A stretch of 8,920 bases of DNA from Peptoniphilus_A sp050943655 (lineage in GTDB: Bacteria; Bacillota; Clostridia; Tissierellales; Peptoniphilaceae), in the NCBI RefSeq assembly GCF_050943655.1, contig NZ_JBMNPQ010000059.1, positions 1 to 8,920 on the forward strand. Direction: 5' to 3'. The notes under the pieces are model-generated. The model ran no database searches. It was not told the DNA's origin and saw only the letters and a program-made list of their open reading frames with translations. Shown here one piece after another: positions 1 through 6,220 of this stretch; the stretch's first letter is position 1; every line of letters begins with the position of its first letter. A program made the position numbers and the translations under genes.

Positions 1-190
1 CGTCATCCCGAGCGTTAGTCGAGGGATCTGCAAAGTCGTCTTGCGAGAACTAATCGTTTTAAAGAAATAGCGTATAGGAGAATCACTCCAAAATCTCTTT
101 CTCAATAAAACGAGAACACATCACCACCATGACCCTACAGATCCTTCGGCTACGCCTCATGCTACGCATTCGTCTCCGCTCAGGATGACG
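1..190 (-). repeat. Repeat unit A (full)
   Basis: One end is the ATCCC/GGGAT hairpin with short tip GAGCGTTAGTCGA (1-30). The other is an ATCCT/AGGAT hairpin (about 143-190) whose long tip contains ATGC-gta-GCAT. The core holds TTTTAAAGAAATAGCG and GGAGAATCACTCC. The same long tip recurs in units J and M of array 2, in the opposite orientation. Confidence 0.85.
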
Positions 191-201
191 CTCCTACACC
201 A

Positions 202-399
202 CGTCATCTTGAGCGAGCGTGAAACGCGAGTCGAAAAATCTGCACCTTTCGCAGAAACAGCCTAATCGTCTTAATGAAAAAACGTGAAGGAGAATCACTC
301 CAAAACTCTGTCTCATTAAAACGACAACACATCGTCACCATAACCCTACAGATCCTTCGGCTCCGTCGTCGCAAAGCTCCTCCTTCGCTCAGGATGATG
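202..399 (-). repeat. Repeat unit B (full, hybrid)
   Basis: The outer hairpin is the ATCTT type, with tip GCGT-gaa-ACGC. Its 3' stem reads AAAAT where AAGAT is expected, so one pair is broken. The next stretch (GCAGAAACAGCCTAATCG) is the linker otherwise found in half-units C, E, K and N, but here it runs on into a complete core and an ATCCT/AGGAT hairpin. The unit therefore looks like a recombinant between a half-unit and a full unit. Confidence 0.8.
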
Positions 400-410
400 C
401 CCCCACACCC

Positions 411-498
411 CGTCATCTTGAGCGAGCGTGAAACGCGAGTCGAAAGATCTGTACTTTGTGGAGAAACAGCCTAATCGTCTTAATGAAAACCCCCATCT
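411..498 (-). repeat. Repeat half-unit C
   Basis: An intact ATCTT/AAGAT hairpin with the GCGT-gaa-ACGC tip is followed by GGAGAAACAGCCTAATCG and TCTTAATGAAAACCCCCATCT. It then joins the next hairpin (unit D) directly. The centre and the second half of a full unit are missing. The same join is found in half-units K and N of array 2. Confidence 0.8.
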
Positions 499-679
499 GT
501 CATCCCGAGCGTTAGTCGAGGGATCTGCAAAGTATTCGAGCGAGAACTAATCGTTTTAAAGAAATAGCGTAAGGGAGAATCACTTCGAAACACAGTTTGG
601 TTAAGACGACAACACATCGCCACCATTACCCTACAGATCCTTCGACGCGGAAAATAAATTTTCCTTGCTCAGGATGACG
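499..679 (-). repeat. Repeat unit D (full)
   Basis: The ATCCC/GGGAT hairpin has the GAGCGTTAGTCGA tip. The core contains GGGAGAATCACTTC. The inward ATCCT/AGGAT hairpin carries the AT-rich tip GGAAAAT-tt-ATTTTCC. It is followed by a 78-base linker copy (680-757). Confidence 0.85.
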
Positions 680-757
680 TTGGATGAGATGTTCTCCGTA
701 TAAAGAGGATAAATCATAGGCACAGAAACGACGTATTTGAGTGACGCCCCTACACCC
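680..757 (-). repeat. Linker module T, copy 1
   Basis: A 78-base segment with landmarks GTTCTCCGTATAAAG, ATAGGCACAG and TATTTGAGTGACG. It recurs at 1059-1136 and, inverted, at 5955-6033, always next to a repeat unit. It contains none of the 26 hairpins, although its end TTGAGTGACG could be the relic of one. Confidence 0.75.
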
Positions 758-846
758 CGTCATCTTGAGCGAGCGTGAAACGCGAGTCGAATGATCTGTA
801 CCTTGTGGAGAAACAGCCTGTCCTCTTGATGAAAAAACCTCTCACC
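758..846 (-). repeat. Repeat half-unit E
   Basis: An ATCTT-type hairpin with the GCGT-gaa-ACGC tip. The 3' stem reads AATGAT instead of AAAGAT, which breaks one pair. The linker GGAGAAACAGCCTGTCC ends in AAACCTCTCACC and abuts unit F. The decayed stretch at 7090-7153 resembles this version of the linker. Confidence 0.75.
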
Positions 847-1058
847 CGTCATTCTGAGCGAAAGAAAATTCGCATGAATTTTCTGAAGTCGAAGAATCTG
901 CAAAGTATTCGAGCGAGACCTAATCGTTTTAAAGAAATAGCGTAAGGGAGAATCACTTCGAAACACTTTCTCAATAAAACGAGCACACATCGTTCCCTAC
1001 CATCTACAGATCCTTCGACTACAAAAATTCTTTCGAATTTTTTCCGCTCAGGATGACG
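847..1058 (-). repeat. Repeat unit F (full, longest)
   Basis: At 212 bp this is the longest unit because both hairpin tips are long. The outer hairpin is the only ATTCT/AGAAT version, with tip AGAAAATTC-gcat-GAATTTTCT. The inner ATCCT/AGGAT hairpin has tip AAAAATTC-gaaa-GAATTTTT, read on the minus strand. Both tips are near-perfect stems yet differ from all other copies. Confidence 0.85.
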
Positions 1059-1136
1059 TTGGATGGGGCGTTCTCCATATAAAGAAAATAACTATAGGCA
1101 CAGTAGTGGTCTATTTGAGTGACGGCGTCCACACTC
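1059..1136 (-). repeat. Linker module T, copy 2
   Basis: This is the second copy of the 78-base linker, with landmarks GTTCTCCATATAAAG, ATAGGCACAG and TATTTGAGTGACG. It separates units F and G. Confidence 0.75.
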
Positions 1137-1318
1137 CGTCATCCCGAGCGTTAGTCGAGGGATCTGCAAAGTCATCGAGCGAGAACTAATCGTTTTAATG
1201 AAAAAACGCGAAGGAGAAGCACTCTAAGACGTCTTCTCAATAAAACGACAACACATCGCCACCATGACCCTACAGATCCTTCGACGCGGAAAATAAATTT
1301 TCCTTGCTCAGGATGACG
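1137..1318 (-). repeat. Repeat unit G (full, gene-proximal)
   Basis: The last unit before the folate operon. It has an ATCCC/GGGAT hairpin with the GAGCGTTAGTCGA tip and an ATCCT/AGGAT hairpin with the GGAAAAT-tt-ATTTTCC tip (about 1270-1318). The latter hairpin is nearly the exact inverse of the first hairpin of array 2 (5527-5570). The core reads GGAGAAGCACTCT where others have GGAGAATCACTCC. Confidence 0.85.
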
Positions 1319-1473
1319 CCCTCAGGGGTGTTCTTCATTTGATAATATTGTTAAGTTAGAAGTTTTATTTAAAAACTTTTAGTAAAATATAGTTTTTAAC
1401 TCATAACGCCAGCCCACAGTCTTTTGCTGTAAGTGCAAATCAATCTGTTAATTCTTAAGTACTTCTAAAATAC

Positions 1474-1498
1474 AAAAAAACTCATGTCGCCATGAGTT
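1474..1498 (-). terminator. Rho-independent terminator of the folate operon
   Basis: On the minus strand the stem AACTCATG-gcga-CATGAGTT is followed by a run of T (plus-strand A at 1474-1480). The stem overlaps the stop codon of the glucosaminidase gene (1497-1499), so the operon ends immediately before the repeat array. The stem is not GC-rich, so strength may be moderate. Confidence 0.75.
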
Positions 1499-2060
1499 AG
1501 TCGTATTGTCCTAAGTTATATTTTTCTACTATTGATATTATTTTATCGGCATAGTTTGGGTCTGTGGCATATCCCGCTTCGTTAATGTATCTTGCGGCTT
1601 CTCTAAAGTCGCGAGCAGTTTTTACTTTTTCATACCTCTTTGCCTCGCTAAGTAGTTTTGCGTAATGGACGAAGGATTCTTTTTTGGAGCTATATTTTTT
1701 AAAGTTCTCTAAGTACCTGCCACTTTCTCCGTCTACGTATTCTTCTGTTTCAAAGGTAACTCTGCCCTTCTTTGATACTTCTTTTACTCCAAAGTAATTG
1801 TTGTATTCGCGCGATAATTCCGATCTTCCCCAGTTGCTTTCGAGTATGGACTGCGCAATCATTACTGATGGAAAGAGGCCATATTTTTTGGCAGTCTTTT
1901 GTGCAAGGGGCACTGTCTCTTCTAGGTAGGCCTCTCTATAATCTTTACCTGTATTATTTTTGTCGAAAAATATGTTTATTACGACAATTAAAAGTGCCAA
2001 GATTACAGCCATTAAAAATATTATTGTAAGACAGCCCGAAATTATCCTTCTAAGCTTCAT
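1497..2060 (-). CDS. Membrane-anchored GH73-type glucosaminidase (LytG/FlgJ-like)
   Basis: A peptidoglycan hydrolase expected to cut the glycan strand next to N-acetylglucosamine, acting outside the membrane. Counting from the upstream ATG at 2075 (192 residues), a basic N-terminus and a hydrophobic segment at about 11-36 form an uncleaved membrane anchor. The glucosaminidase domain covers about 50-190, with SILESNWG placing the likely catalytic Glu at 79, NNYFGVK, and the family-typical GYATDPNYADKI near the end. I prefer the ATG at 2060 (187 residues) because GGAAG lies six bases upstream, whereas the ATG at 2075 has no visible ribosome site. Either start overlaps folB-folK, by 11 or 26 bases, so translation is probably coupled. 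It is the last gene of the operon. The family assignment is firm; which autolysis process it serves cannot be told. Confidence 0.87.
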   Translation of the reverse strand: MKLRRIISGCLTIIFLMAVILALLIVVINIFFDKNNTGKDYREAYLEETVPLAQKTAKKYGLFPSVMIAQSILESNWGRSELSREYNNYFGVKEVSKKGRVTFETEEYVDGESGRYLENFKKYSSKKESFVHYAKLLSEAKRYEKVKTARDFREAARYINEAGYATDPNYADKIISIVEKYNLGQYD

Positions 2061-2865
2061 TTTGAACTTCCGCATAAAGTTCTGAAATTTTTCTATTTAA
2101 TATTGGATGGAAATAATTTGGTATTAGTTCGTTAAGTGACTCCAGTACAAATTCACGCTCATGAAGGTATGGATGAGGAACTATTAATTCGTCTGTATAA
2201 ATTATTTCTCTATCTATTAATAATATGTCGAGGTCTATTGTGCGAGGTCCCCACTTTTCGTGACGGACTCTATCTAGGTCAATTTCTATTTTTTGAAGTA
2301 TGTGAAGTAAATCTATTGGGTCTTCAAAACTTCTTACTTTTACTACTGTGTTTAAAAAGTCAGCCTGATCAGTTTTGCCCCACGCTTTTGTCTCGATTAT
2401 TTCTGCTTTGTCCAGTATTTTTAGTCCTTCTTCTTCCATCTCTTTTATGGCTCTATCGATGTAGGAGAGTCTATCTCCCATATTTGTGCCAATTCCAATG
2501 TAGTAATCTCTTCTTTTTTTGATGCACCTTACTGATGCTGTGTCGAGTGGAAGATTTATTGGCGCCCAAGGTTTTTTGATTTCTACATCTAAACTTTCTA
2601 CTATTTCATATTTGTCAAAGATGAACTTTGTCAGTTTATAGGCAAGAGTTTCGAGAAGATCTTCTTCTTCTTTAAAGAATTCATAAATTTCGTGAGATAG
2701 TTTGCCGTAATCTATTGATTTGTCTAGGTTTTTATATATTGCCGCGTCTCTAAAGGAAAGGCCTGCCTCGACAGTTACTAAAAATTTTTGGCCAAGTACT
2801 TTTTCTTCTTTAAACAGACCGTGATTGGCATATATTTCTAGATCTTTTATTTTTATTTTATCCAT
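2050..2865 (-). CDS. folBK: Bifunctional dihydroneopterin aldolase / HPPK (FolB-FolK fusion)
   Basis: Two consecutive cytosolic steps of folate synthesis in one 271-residue chain. Residues 1-117 are the FolB domain: NHGLFKEEKVLGQKF at 14-28 holds the substrate-site Glu region, Tyr53 follows in SIDYGKL, and KKPWAP at 97-102 supplies the expected lysine. It converts dihydroneopterin to 6-hydroxymethyl-dihydropterin and glycolaldehyde. Residues 120-265 are FolK: GIGTNMGDR at 124-132, FLNTVVKV at 170-177, and WGPRTIDLDIL at 205-215 with Asp211 and Asp213 as the Mg-ATP ligands. It transfers pyrophosphate from ATP to the pterin. Both halves look complete, and such fusions are known in Firmicutes. 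The start is supported by GAGGTGG just upstream, which overlaps the TGA of the HD gene. The 3' end overlaps the glucosaminidase start. No folP is adjacent. Confidence 0.95.
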   Translation of the reverse strand: MDKIKIKDLEIYANHGLFKEEKVLGQKFLVTVEAGLSFRDAAIYKNLDKSIDYGKLSHEIYEFFKEEEDLLETLAYKLTKFIFDKYEIVESLDVEIKKPWAPINLPLDTASVRCIKKRRDYYIGIGTNMGDRLSYIDRAIKEMEEEGLKILDKAEIIETKAWGKTDQADFLNTVVKVRSFEDPIDLLHILQKIEIDLDRVRHEKWGPRTIDLDILLIDREIIYTDELIVPHPYLHEREFVLESLNELIPNYFHPILNRKISELYAEVQNEA

Positions 2866-2873
2866 TATCCACC

Positions 2874-3353
2874 TCAGTAAATTATAGTGTGATTTTTCTT
2901 TTCAAAACTCCAGTTGCACTCTTTGTAGGCTGGGCATCTAAAGCAGTCTCTCGAGAACTTGTCTGCTCTATAGAATATATCGAAGAACTTATCTTTGTCT
3001 AAATTTTTGCCTCTGTGAGATGATATACAGTTAAGTATCCTTTCCTTTTCATCTTCAGAAAATTCAGTATCTTCTAATATTTCTCTTGCTATATCAACTG
3101 ATGCTTTTGCGTGATTTATTCCTTCTTTTATCTCAACAACTCTTCCAAGGTCGTGGAGGAGTGCTGTTGAATAGACCATGTCCTTTTCTACATCTACATC
3201 TTCTTCGAGCTTTAAAATATAACAGATTCTTGCTACAGACACAAAGTGTTCATAATTGTGTCTGCAGAAAAATCTGTTTCTCTCTAAATAATGAAGCTCG
3301 TCTAAATATTTATTATATTTTGGGCTTTTTAAAATAATATCTGTATTTTTCAC
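2874..3353 (-). CDS. HD-domain hydrolase in folate operon
   Basis: A 159-residue protein of the HD metal-dependent phosphohydrolase superfamily. Visible features are His32/His36 in CRHNYEHF, the LLHDLGR motif with His67-Asp68, INHAKAS with His81, SSHRG with His113, and YRADKFSR with Asp131, which together make a complete HD metal site. The C-terminus carries Cys137, Cys140 and Cys146 (CFRCPAYKECNW), a possible extra metal site. Translation starts at GTG, which shares its G with the TAG stop of folE, so translation is coupled and no clear ribosome site is needed; the next Met is at residue 60, after the first histidine. Being placed between folE and folB-folK, it may dephosphorylate dihydroneopterin tri- or monophosphate, a step left open by the other genes. 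This is inference from context; HD proteins also act on nucleotides. Confidence 0.85.
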   Translation of the reverse strand: MKNTDIILKSPKYNKYLDELHYLERNRFFCRHNYEHFVSVARICYILKLEEDVDVEKDMVYSTALLHDLGRVVEIKEGINHAKASVDIAREILEDTEFSEDEKERILNCISSHRGKNLDKDKFFDIFYRADKFSRDCFRCPAYKECNWSFEKKNHTIIY

Positions 3354-3907
3354 TAGAATTCTATTAACCTGTAAGCTTCGTCTCTAAGTTCCTTGTCTGT
3401 TTGTAACACACCGCGAGCAACAGATGTGACAGTCTTTGAGCCAGGTTTTTTAACTCCTCTCATGTTCATGCACATATGCTCAGCTTCAATTACTAATAAA
3501 ACTCCCTGTGGTTCTAAATATTCCATCATTGCCTCTGCAACTTGAAGGTTTAGTCTTTCTTGAAGTTGAGGTCTTTTTGCGTAAGTTTCTACTGTTCTTG
3601 CAAGTTTAGAAAGTCCTGCAACTCTCTTATCTGGAAGATATGCAATGTGAGCCTTTCCAAAGAATGGCAAGAAGTGGTGTTCGCACATTGAGTAGAAAGG
3701 AATGTCCTTAACTACAACCATGTTGTCGTCTACTACTTCAAAAGTTTTGGATAGATGCTCCTTAGCAGTCTTGCCAATACCAGAGAAAATTTCTGCATAC
3801 ATTCTTGCAATTCTATCTGGTGTTTCCAATAGGCCTTCTCTATTTTTATCTTCACCGATTGCTTCTATAATAAGCTCGGCAGCTTTTTTTATTTTTTCTT
3901 GATCCAT
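3353..3907 (-). CDS. folE: GTP cyclohydrolase I (FolE, type IA)
   Basis: The first committed enzyme of tetrahydrofolate synthesis: it converts GTP and water to 7,8-dihydroneopterin triphosphate and formate in the cytosol, as a homodecamer in characterised members. The 184-residue length fits a bacterial FolE with a short N-terminus. The zinc ligands are visible as Cys75 and His78 in SMCEHHFLPFFG and Cys146 in EAEHMCMNMRG, and the catalytic histidines are His77/His78 and His144. VAGLSKLARTVE (97-107) and KRPQLQERL (111-119) are family signatures, and the C-terminal part PGSKTVTSVARG (155-166) is intact. The ATG at 3907 is preceded by AAGGAG at five bases. It is the first gene of the operon. 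The predicted leader is only about 38 bases, too short for a folate riboswitch. Confidence 0.97.
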   Translation of the reverse strand: MDQEKIKKAAELIIEAIGEDKNREGLLETPDRIARMYAEIFSGIGKTAKEHLSKTFEVVDDNMVVVKDIPFYSMCEHHFLPFFGKAHIAYLPDKRVAGLSKLARTVETYAKRPQLQERLNLQVAEAMMEYLEPQGVLLVIEAEHMCMNMRGVKKPGSKTVTSVARGVLQTDKELRDEAYRLIEF

Positions 3908-3951
3908 TTTTTCTCCTTAAAATATCTATACTTTACAAAATTTATACCACA

Positions 3952-3980
3952 ATTATAGCATTAGAACCTACAATTTACAA
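3952..3980 (-). promoter_or_regulatory. Sigma-A-type promoter of the folE operon
   Basis: On the minus strand, TTGTAA (3980-3975) is separated by 17 bases from a perfect TATAAT (3957-3952). A TG one base before the -10 makes it an extended -10 promoter. Transcription would begin near 3945. The -35 shares bases with the -35 of the opposite promoter. Confidence 0.7.
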
Positions 3981-4002
3981 TTTTTAAGATATTTGTTACA
4001 AT
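3974..4002 (+). promoter_or_regulatory. Candidate promoter of the carboxypeptidase gene
   Basis: TTTACA (3974-3979), a 17-base spacer and TACAAT (3997-4002) fit a sigma-A promoter. The start would be near 4009, almost on top of the ribosome site at 4010-4015, so the leader would be very short. Another TACAAT at 3969-3974 lacks a good -35. Confidence 0.5.
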
Positions 4003-4009
4003 ATTTTGC

Positions 4010-4015
4010 GAGGTG
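4010..4015 (+). promoter_or_regulatory. Ribosome binding site deciding the carboxypeptidase start
   Basis: GAGGTG lies four bases before the ATG at 4020. The frame stays open back to a TTG at 3993, but no ribosome site serves that codon and the signal peptide begins properly at the ATG (MKRKVTSLIL). Confidence 0.7.
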
Positions 4016-4019
4016 TAAA

Positions 4020-5375
4020 ATGAAAAGAAAAGTCACATCACTAATTTTGTCTTTACTTATTCTTTTTAATATCGTACCAGTTTTTGCTGCGGAAAATAAT
4101 GTTACTAATAATGATAATAATAACGCAGAAGTAGCAGAAGAAATTGACCCAAAAACAATAAGGGACAAAGATATATTAGTTCCGACAAAAGACGGAATTC
4201 AAAAAGCAAACCAAATTGAATATGACCTTATAAAAAAATACGAAGAAATGCCTCTTGAAAGTTTGACAAAATCTTACTTATTGGGCGACGCCGAAACAGG
4301 CGAAGTCTTGGAAGCATATAACATTGACGAAGTTCGCGCAATGGCATCAACATCAAAGCTCGTATCCATATTTGTAGTGCTCGACCAAATAAAAGAAGGA
4401 AAGCTTTCGCTTGATGACGAAGTCACAATAGATAAAGAAGCATCAAGCCTAACAGGCTCAAGCTATAAACTAAAAGAGGGCGATACGCTCAGTGTAAATA
4501 GCCTTATAACAGCATCACTTGTAGTATCTGGAAACGACGCAATAACAGCCCTTGGAGAGCACATTGCAGGTTCAACAGACGCCTTTGTAGTGATGATGAA
4601 CAAAAAGTGCAAGGACCTTGGACTTAAAAATGCTCACATGGTAAACCCAACAGGTCTAACAGACTATTCCATCGAAGACTACAACAAGATGACGACGCGC
4701 GAGATGTTTACACTTGCAAGCGAAATACTAAAACAACATCCCGAAATCTTAAAATACACAACTATGGCATCGATAAAAGAAGAATCAAGAAACTTTATCG
4801 AATATAACACCAACCCAATCTTGGGAATAGTGCCAGAAATCGACGGACTAAAGACGGGCTACACAAATGCAGCCGGAAGATGCGTAATACTTACAGGACT
4901 TGAAAAGGGTACAAAGGGAAAATCAAAGGACATGAGGCTTATTGGAATAACGACAGGCTCCATGGGAGATTGGCAAAGATTTGTATCTTGCAAAAGACTA
5001 ATGACAGACGCATTCGAAGACTATGACAATGTAAAAATCGGAAGTCTAGATAAAGAAGTAAAAACAATTGAAGTAGAAAACGCACAGGATAAAAACATAC
5101 CCGTGTTCCAAAGAAAAGTGGGATACAAAGTATTAAAAAACGACGAAGAACTAAAGAGCGTAGTAGAAATAAAACCAAATCTCGTGGCACCAATAGAAGC
5201 AGGAGAAAAAGTTGGACACATTCAGTACTTCCGCGGGTCTGATCTAATATTTGACTCAGACTTAATAGTAAAAGATAAAGTCTATGAACAGGGCATAATA
5301 AATAGATTTAAACGTGCCTTCGAAGAAATATTCGTAAACATAGAAAAAGCAGAAGAAAAGGACAAAGCCGCATAG
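4020..5375 (+). CDS. D-alanyl-D-alanine carboxypeptidase (PBP5/DacF family)
   Basis: An exported penicillin-binding protein that removes the terminal D-Ala from peptidoglycan stem peptides. The 451-residue chain begins with a signal peptide (basic MKRK, hydrophobic core 6-20, probable cleavage after VFA at 21-24). An Asn-rich linker follows at 25-36. The peptidase S11 domain covers about 80-335 with all three active-site motifs: S110-T-S-K113 (nucleophile Ser110), S170-G-N172 and K278-T-G280. A PBP5-type C-terminal beta domain follows at about 345-420. The tail INRFKRAFEEIFVNIEKA (about 427-444) can form an amphipathic helix that would hold the protein to the membrane face. It stands alone between a divergent promoter and its own terminator. 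The family is clear; the choice between dacA, dacB and dacF is not, so no symbol is given. Confidence 0.95.
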   Translation: MKRKVTSLILSLLILFNIVPVFAAENNVTNNDNNNAEVAEEIDPKTIRDKDILVPTKDGIQKANQIEYDLIKKYEEMPLESLTKSYLLGDAETGEVLEAYNIDEVRAMASTSKLVSIFVVLDQIKEGKLSLDDEVTIDKEASSLTGSSYKLKEGDTLSVNSLITASLVVSGNDAITALGEHIAGSTDAFVVMMNKKCKDLGLKNAHMVNPTGLTDYSIEDYNKMTTREMFTLASEILKQHPEILKYTTMASIKEESRNFIEYNTNPILGIVPEIDGLKTGYTNAAGRCVILTGLEKGTKGKSKDMRLIGITTGSMGDWQRFVSCKRLMTDAFEDYDNVKIGSLDKEVKTIEVENAQDKNIPVFQRKVGYKVLKNDEELKSVVEIKPNLVAPIEAGEKVGHIQYFRGSDLIFDSDLIVKDKVYEQGIINRFKRAFEEIFVNIEKAEEKDKAA

Positions 5376-5457
5376 AATGTATCTTAAAAAGAACAAACAT
5401 AACTTTGAACTGTCATAAAAAATAGTATAGAATATGATAGTAATCTCTACACAAAAG

Positions 5458-5485
5458 GGCGAGGCGTAAAAACCTCGTCTTTTTT
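5458..5485 (+). terminator. Rho-independent terminator after the carboxypeptidase gene
   Basis: The stem GGCGAGG (5458-5464) and CCTCGTC (5473-5479) closes an eight-base loop, with one G-U pair in RNA, and is followed by six T (5480-5485). It lies 82 bases after the stop codon and about 40 bases before the first hairpin of array 2, so little transcription should enter the array from this gene. Confidence 0.88.
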
Positions 5486-5526
5486 ATTTATGCTTGTTTT
5501 GTTTTTGTAAACAACACCTCATAATA

Positions 5527-5707
5527 CGTCATCCTGAGCAAGAAAATTTATTTTCCGCGTCGAAGGATCTGTAGGGTAAAGGGAACGATGTGTGGTCGTC
5601 TTAATGAGAAAATGTCTTGGAGTAATCCTCCGTTACGCTATTTCTTTAAAACAATAAGTTCTCGCTCGACTACTTTGCAGATCCCTCGACTAACGCTCGG
5701 GATGACG
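5527..5707 (+). repeat. Repeat unit H (full)
   Basis: The ATCCT/AGGAT hairpin has tip GAAAAT-tt-ATTTTCC, one base shorter than in I and O. The core has TCGTCTTAATGAGAAA on the left and TTTCTTTAAAACAATAAG on the right, which are mostly complementary, with GGAGTAATCCTCC at the centre. The unit ends with an ATCCC/GGGAT hairpin with the short tip. Confidence 0.85.
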
Positions 5708-5772
5708 GGCAGAAGGCAACAGCGAGTGTATACAATTTCGTTACGACATACGAGGAAGAACACCCCCTCCAA
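5708..5772 (+). repeat. Linker between units H and I
   Basis: A 65-base segment beginning GGCAGAAGGCAACAGCGAGTG and ending GAACACCCCCTCCAA. Its start resembles the sequence after unit O (AGTAAGAGGTAACGACAGG, from 6998) and its end resembles linker T (GAACACCCAATCCAA). It may be a diverged linker or a mosaic of two. Confidence 0.5.
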
Positions 5773-5954
5773 CGTCATCCTGAGCAAGGAAAATTTATTT
5801 TCCGCGTCGAAGGATCTGTAGGGTAAAGGGAGCGATGTGTGGTCGTTTTATTGAGAAAGAGATTTGGGGTGATTCTCCTTCGTGTTTTTTCATTAAAACG
5901 ATTAGTTCTCGCTCGAATACTTTGCAGATCCCTCGACTAACGCTCGGGATGACG
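5773..5954 (+). repeat. Repeat unit I (full)
   Basis: The ATCCT/AGGAT hairpin has the GGAAAAT-tt-ATTTTCC tip. The core pair TCGTTTTATTGA and TCATTAAAACGA matches at 11 of 12 positions and the centre is GGGGTGATTCTCC. The unit ends with an ATCCC/GGGAT hairpin with the GAGCGTTAGTCGA tip (written inverted). Confidence 0.85.
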
Positions 5955-6033
5955 TAGTGTGGACACCGTGATCCAAATAGGTCGTTTCTGTGCCTATGAT
6001 TTATCCGCTTTATATGGAGAACACCCAATCCAA
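5955..6033 (+). repeat. Linker module T, copy 3 (inverted)
   Basis: The reverse complement of the linker at 680-757 and 1059-1136, with landmarks CTGTGCCTAT, CTTTATATGGAGAAC and ATCCAA. It separates units I and J. Confidence 0.75.
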
Positions 6034-6220
6034 GGTCATCCTGAGCGAAGACGAATGCGTAGCATGAGGCGTAGTCGAAGGATCTGTAGGGTTGAGGTTG
6101 CGATGTGTTGTCGTTTTATTGAGACAGAGCTTTGGAGTGATTCTCCTTCACGTTTTTTCATTAAGACAATAAGTTCTCGCTAGATTACTTTGCAGAACCC
6201 TCGACTGCGCTCGGGATGAC
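6034..6220 (+). repeat. Repeat unit J (full, one arm damaged)
   Basis: The ATCCT/AGGAT hairpin has the long tip containing ATGC-gta-GCAT. The right hairpin reads GAACCC where GATCCC is expected, so one pair of its stem is lost. The unit starts with G instead of C before GTCATCC. Together with half-unit K it is nearly identical to M plus N, 495 bases downstream. Confidence 0.85.

Larger units (their letters stand above)
1..1345 (-). repeat. Array 1 of modular paired-hairpin repeats
   Basis: This gene-free stretch is filled by tandemly placed copies of one repeat family, read here on the minus strand. It holds five full units (A 1-190, B 202-399, D 499-679, F 847-1058, G 1137-1318), two half-units (C 411-498, E 758-846), short spacers of 11-12 bases resembling CCCCTACACCC, and two copies of a 78-base linker (680-757, 1059-1136). 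Each full unit has a terminal hairpin at both ends and a conserved core. The array starts on the first base of a hairpin and probably continues beyond the window. Bases 1319-1345 look like a decayed linker copy. Base composition is visibly richer in G+C than the neighbouring genes. Short open frames occur in it but are not conserved in a protein-like way. No transposase is seen. Confidence 0.9.

Noticed and set aside
204..990. Short open frames on both strands within array 1 (66-76 codons)
   Set aside because: They span hairpins and cores, translate to Arg/Ser-rich repeats of the DNA pattern, and match no family I recognise.
1..1345. CRISPR array
   Set aside because: Repeats are about 180 bp with conserved cores and few short spacers, the spacers are alike rather than unique, and no cas gene is visible.
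1346..1473. Possible small gene or RNA between array 1 and the folate operon terminator
   Set aside because: No ribosome site with a sensible frame and only a weak four-base stem (ACAG/CTGT near 1416-1432) are seen.
3908..3945. Folate (THF) riboswitch before folE
   Set aside because: The leader from the predicted start is about 38 bases, too short, and no pseudoknot-like arms are seen.
3993..4019. TTG start of the carboxypeptidase nine codons upstream
   Set aside because: No ribosome site precedes it, the promoter -10 overlaps it, and it would put nine extra residues before a proper signal peptide.
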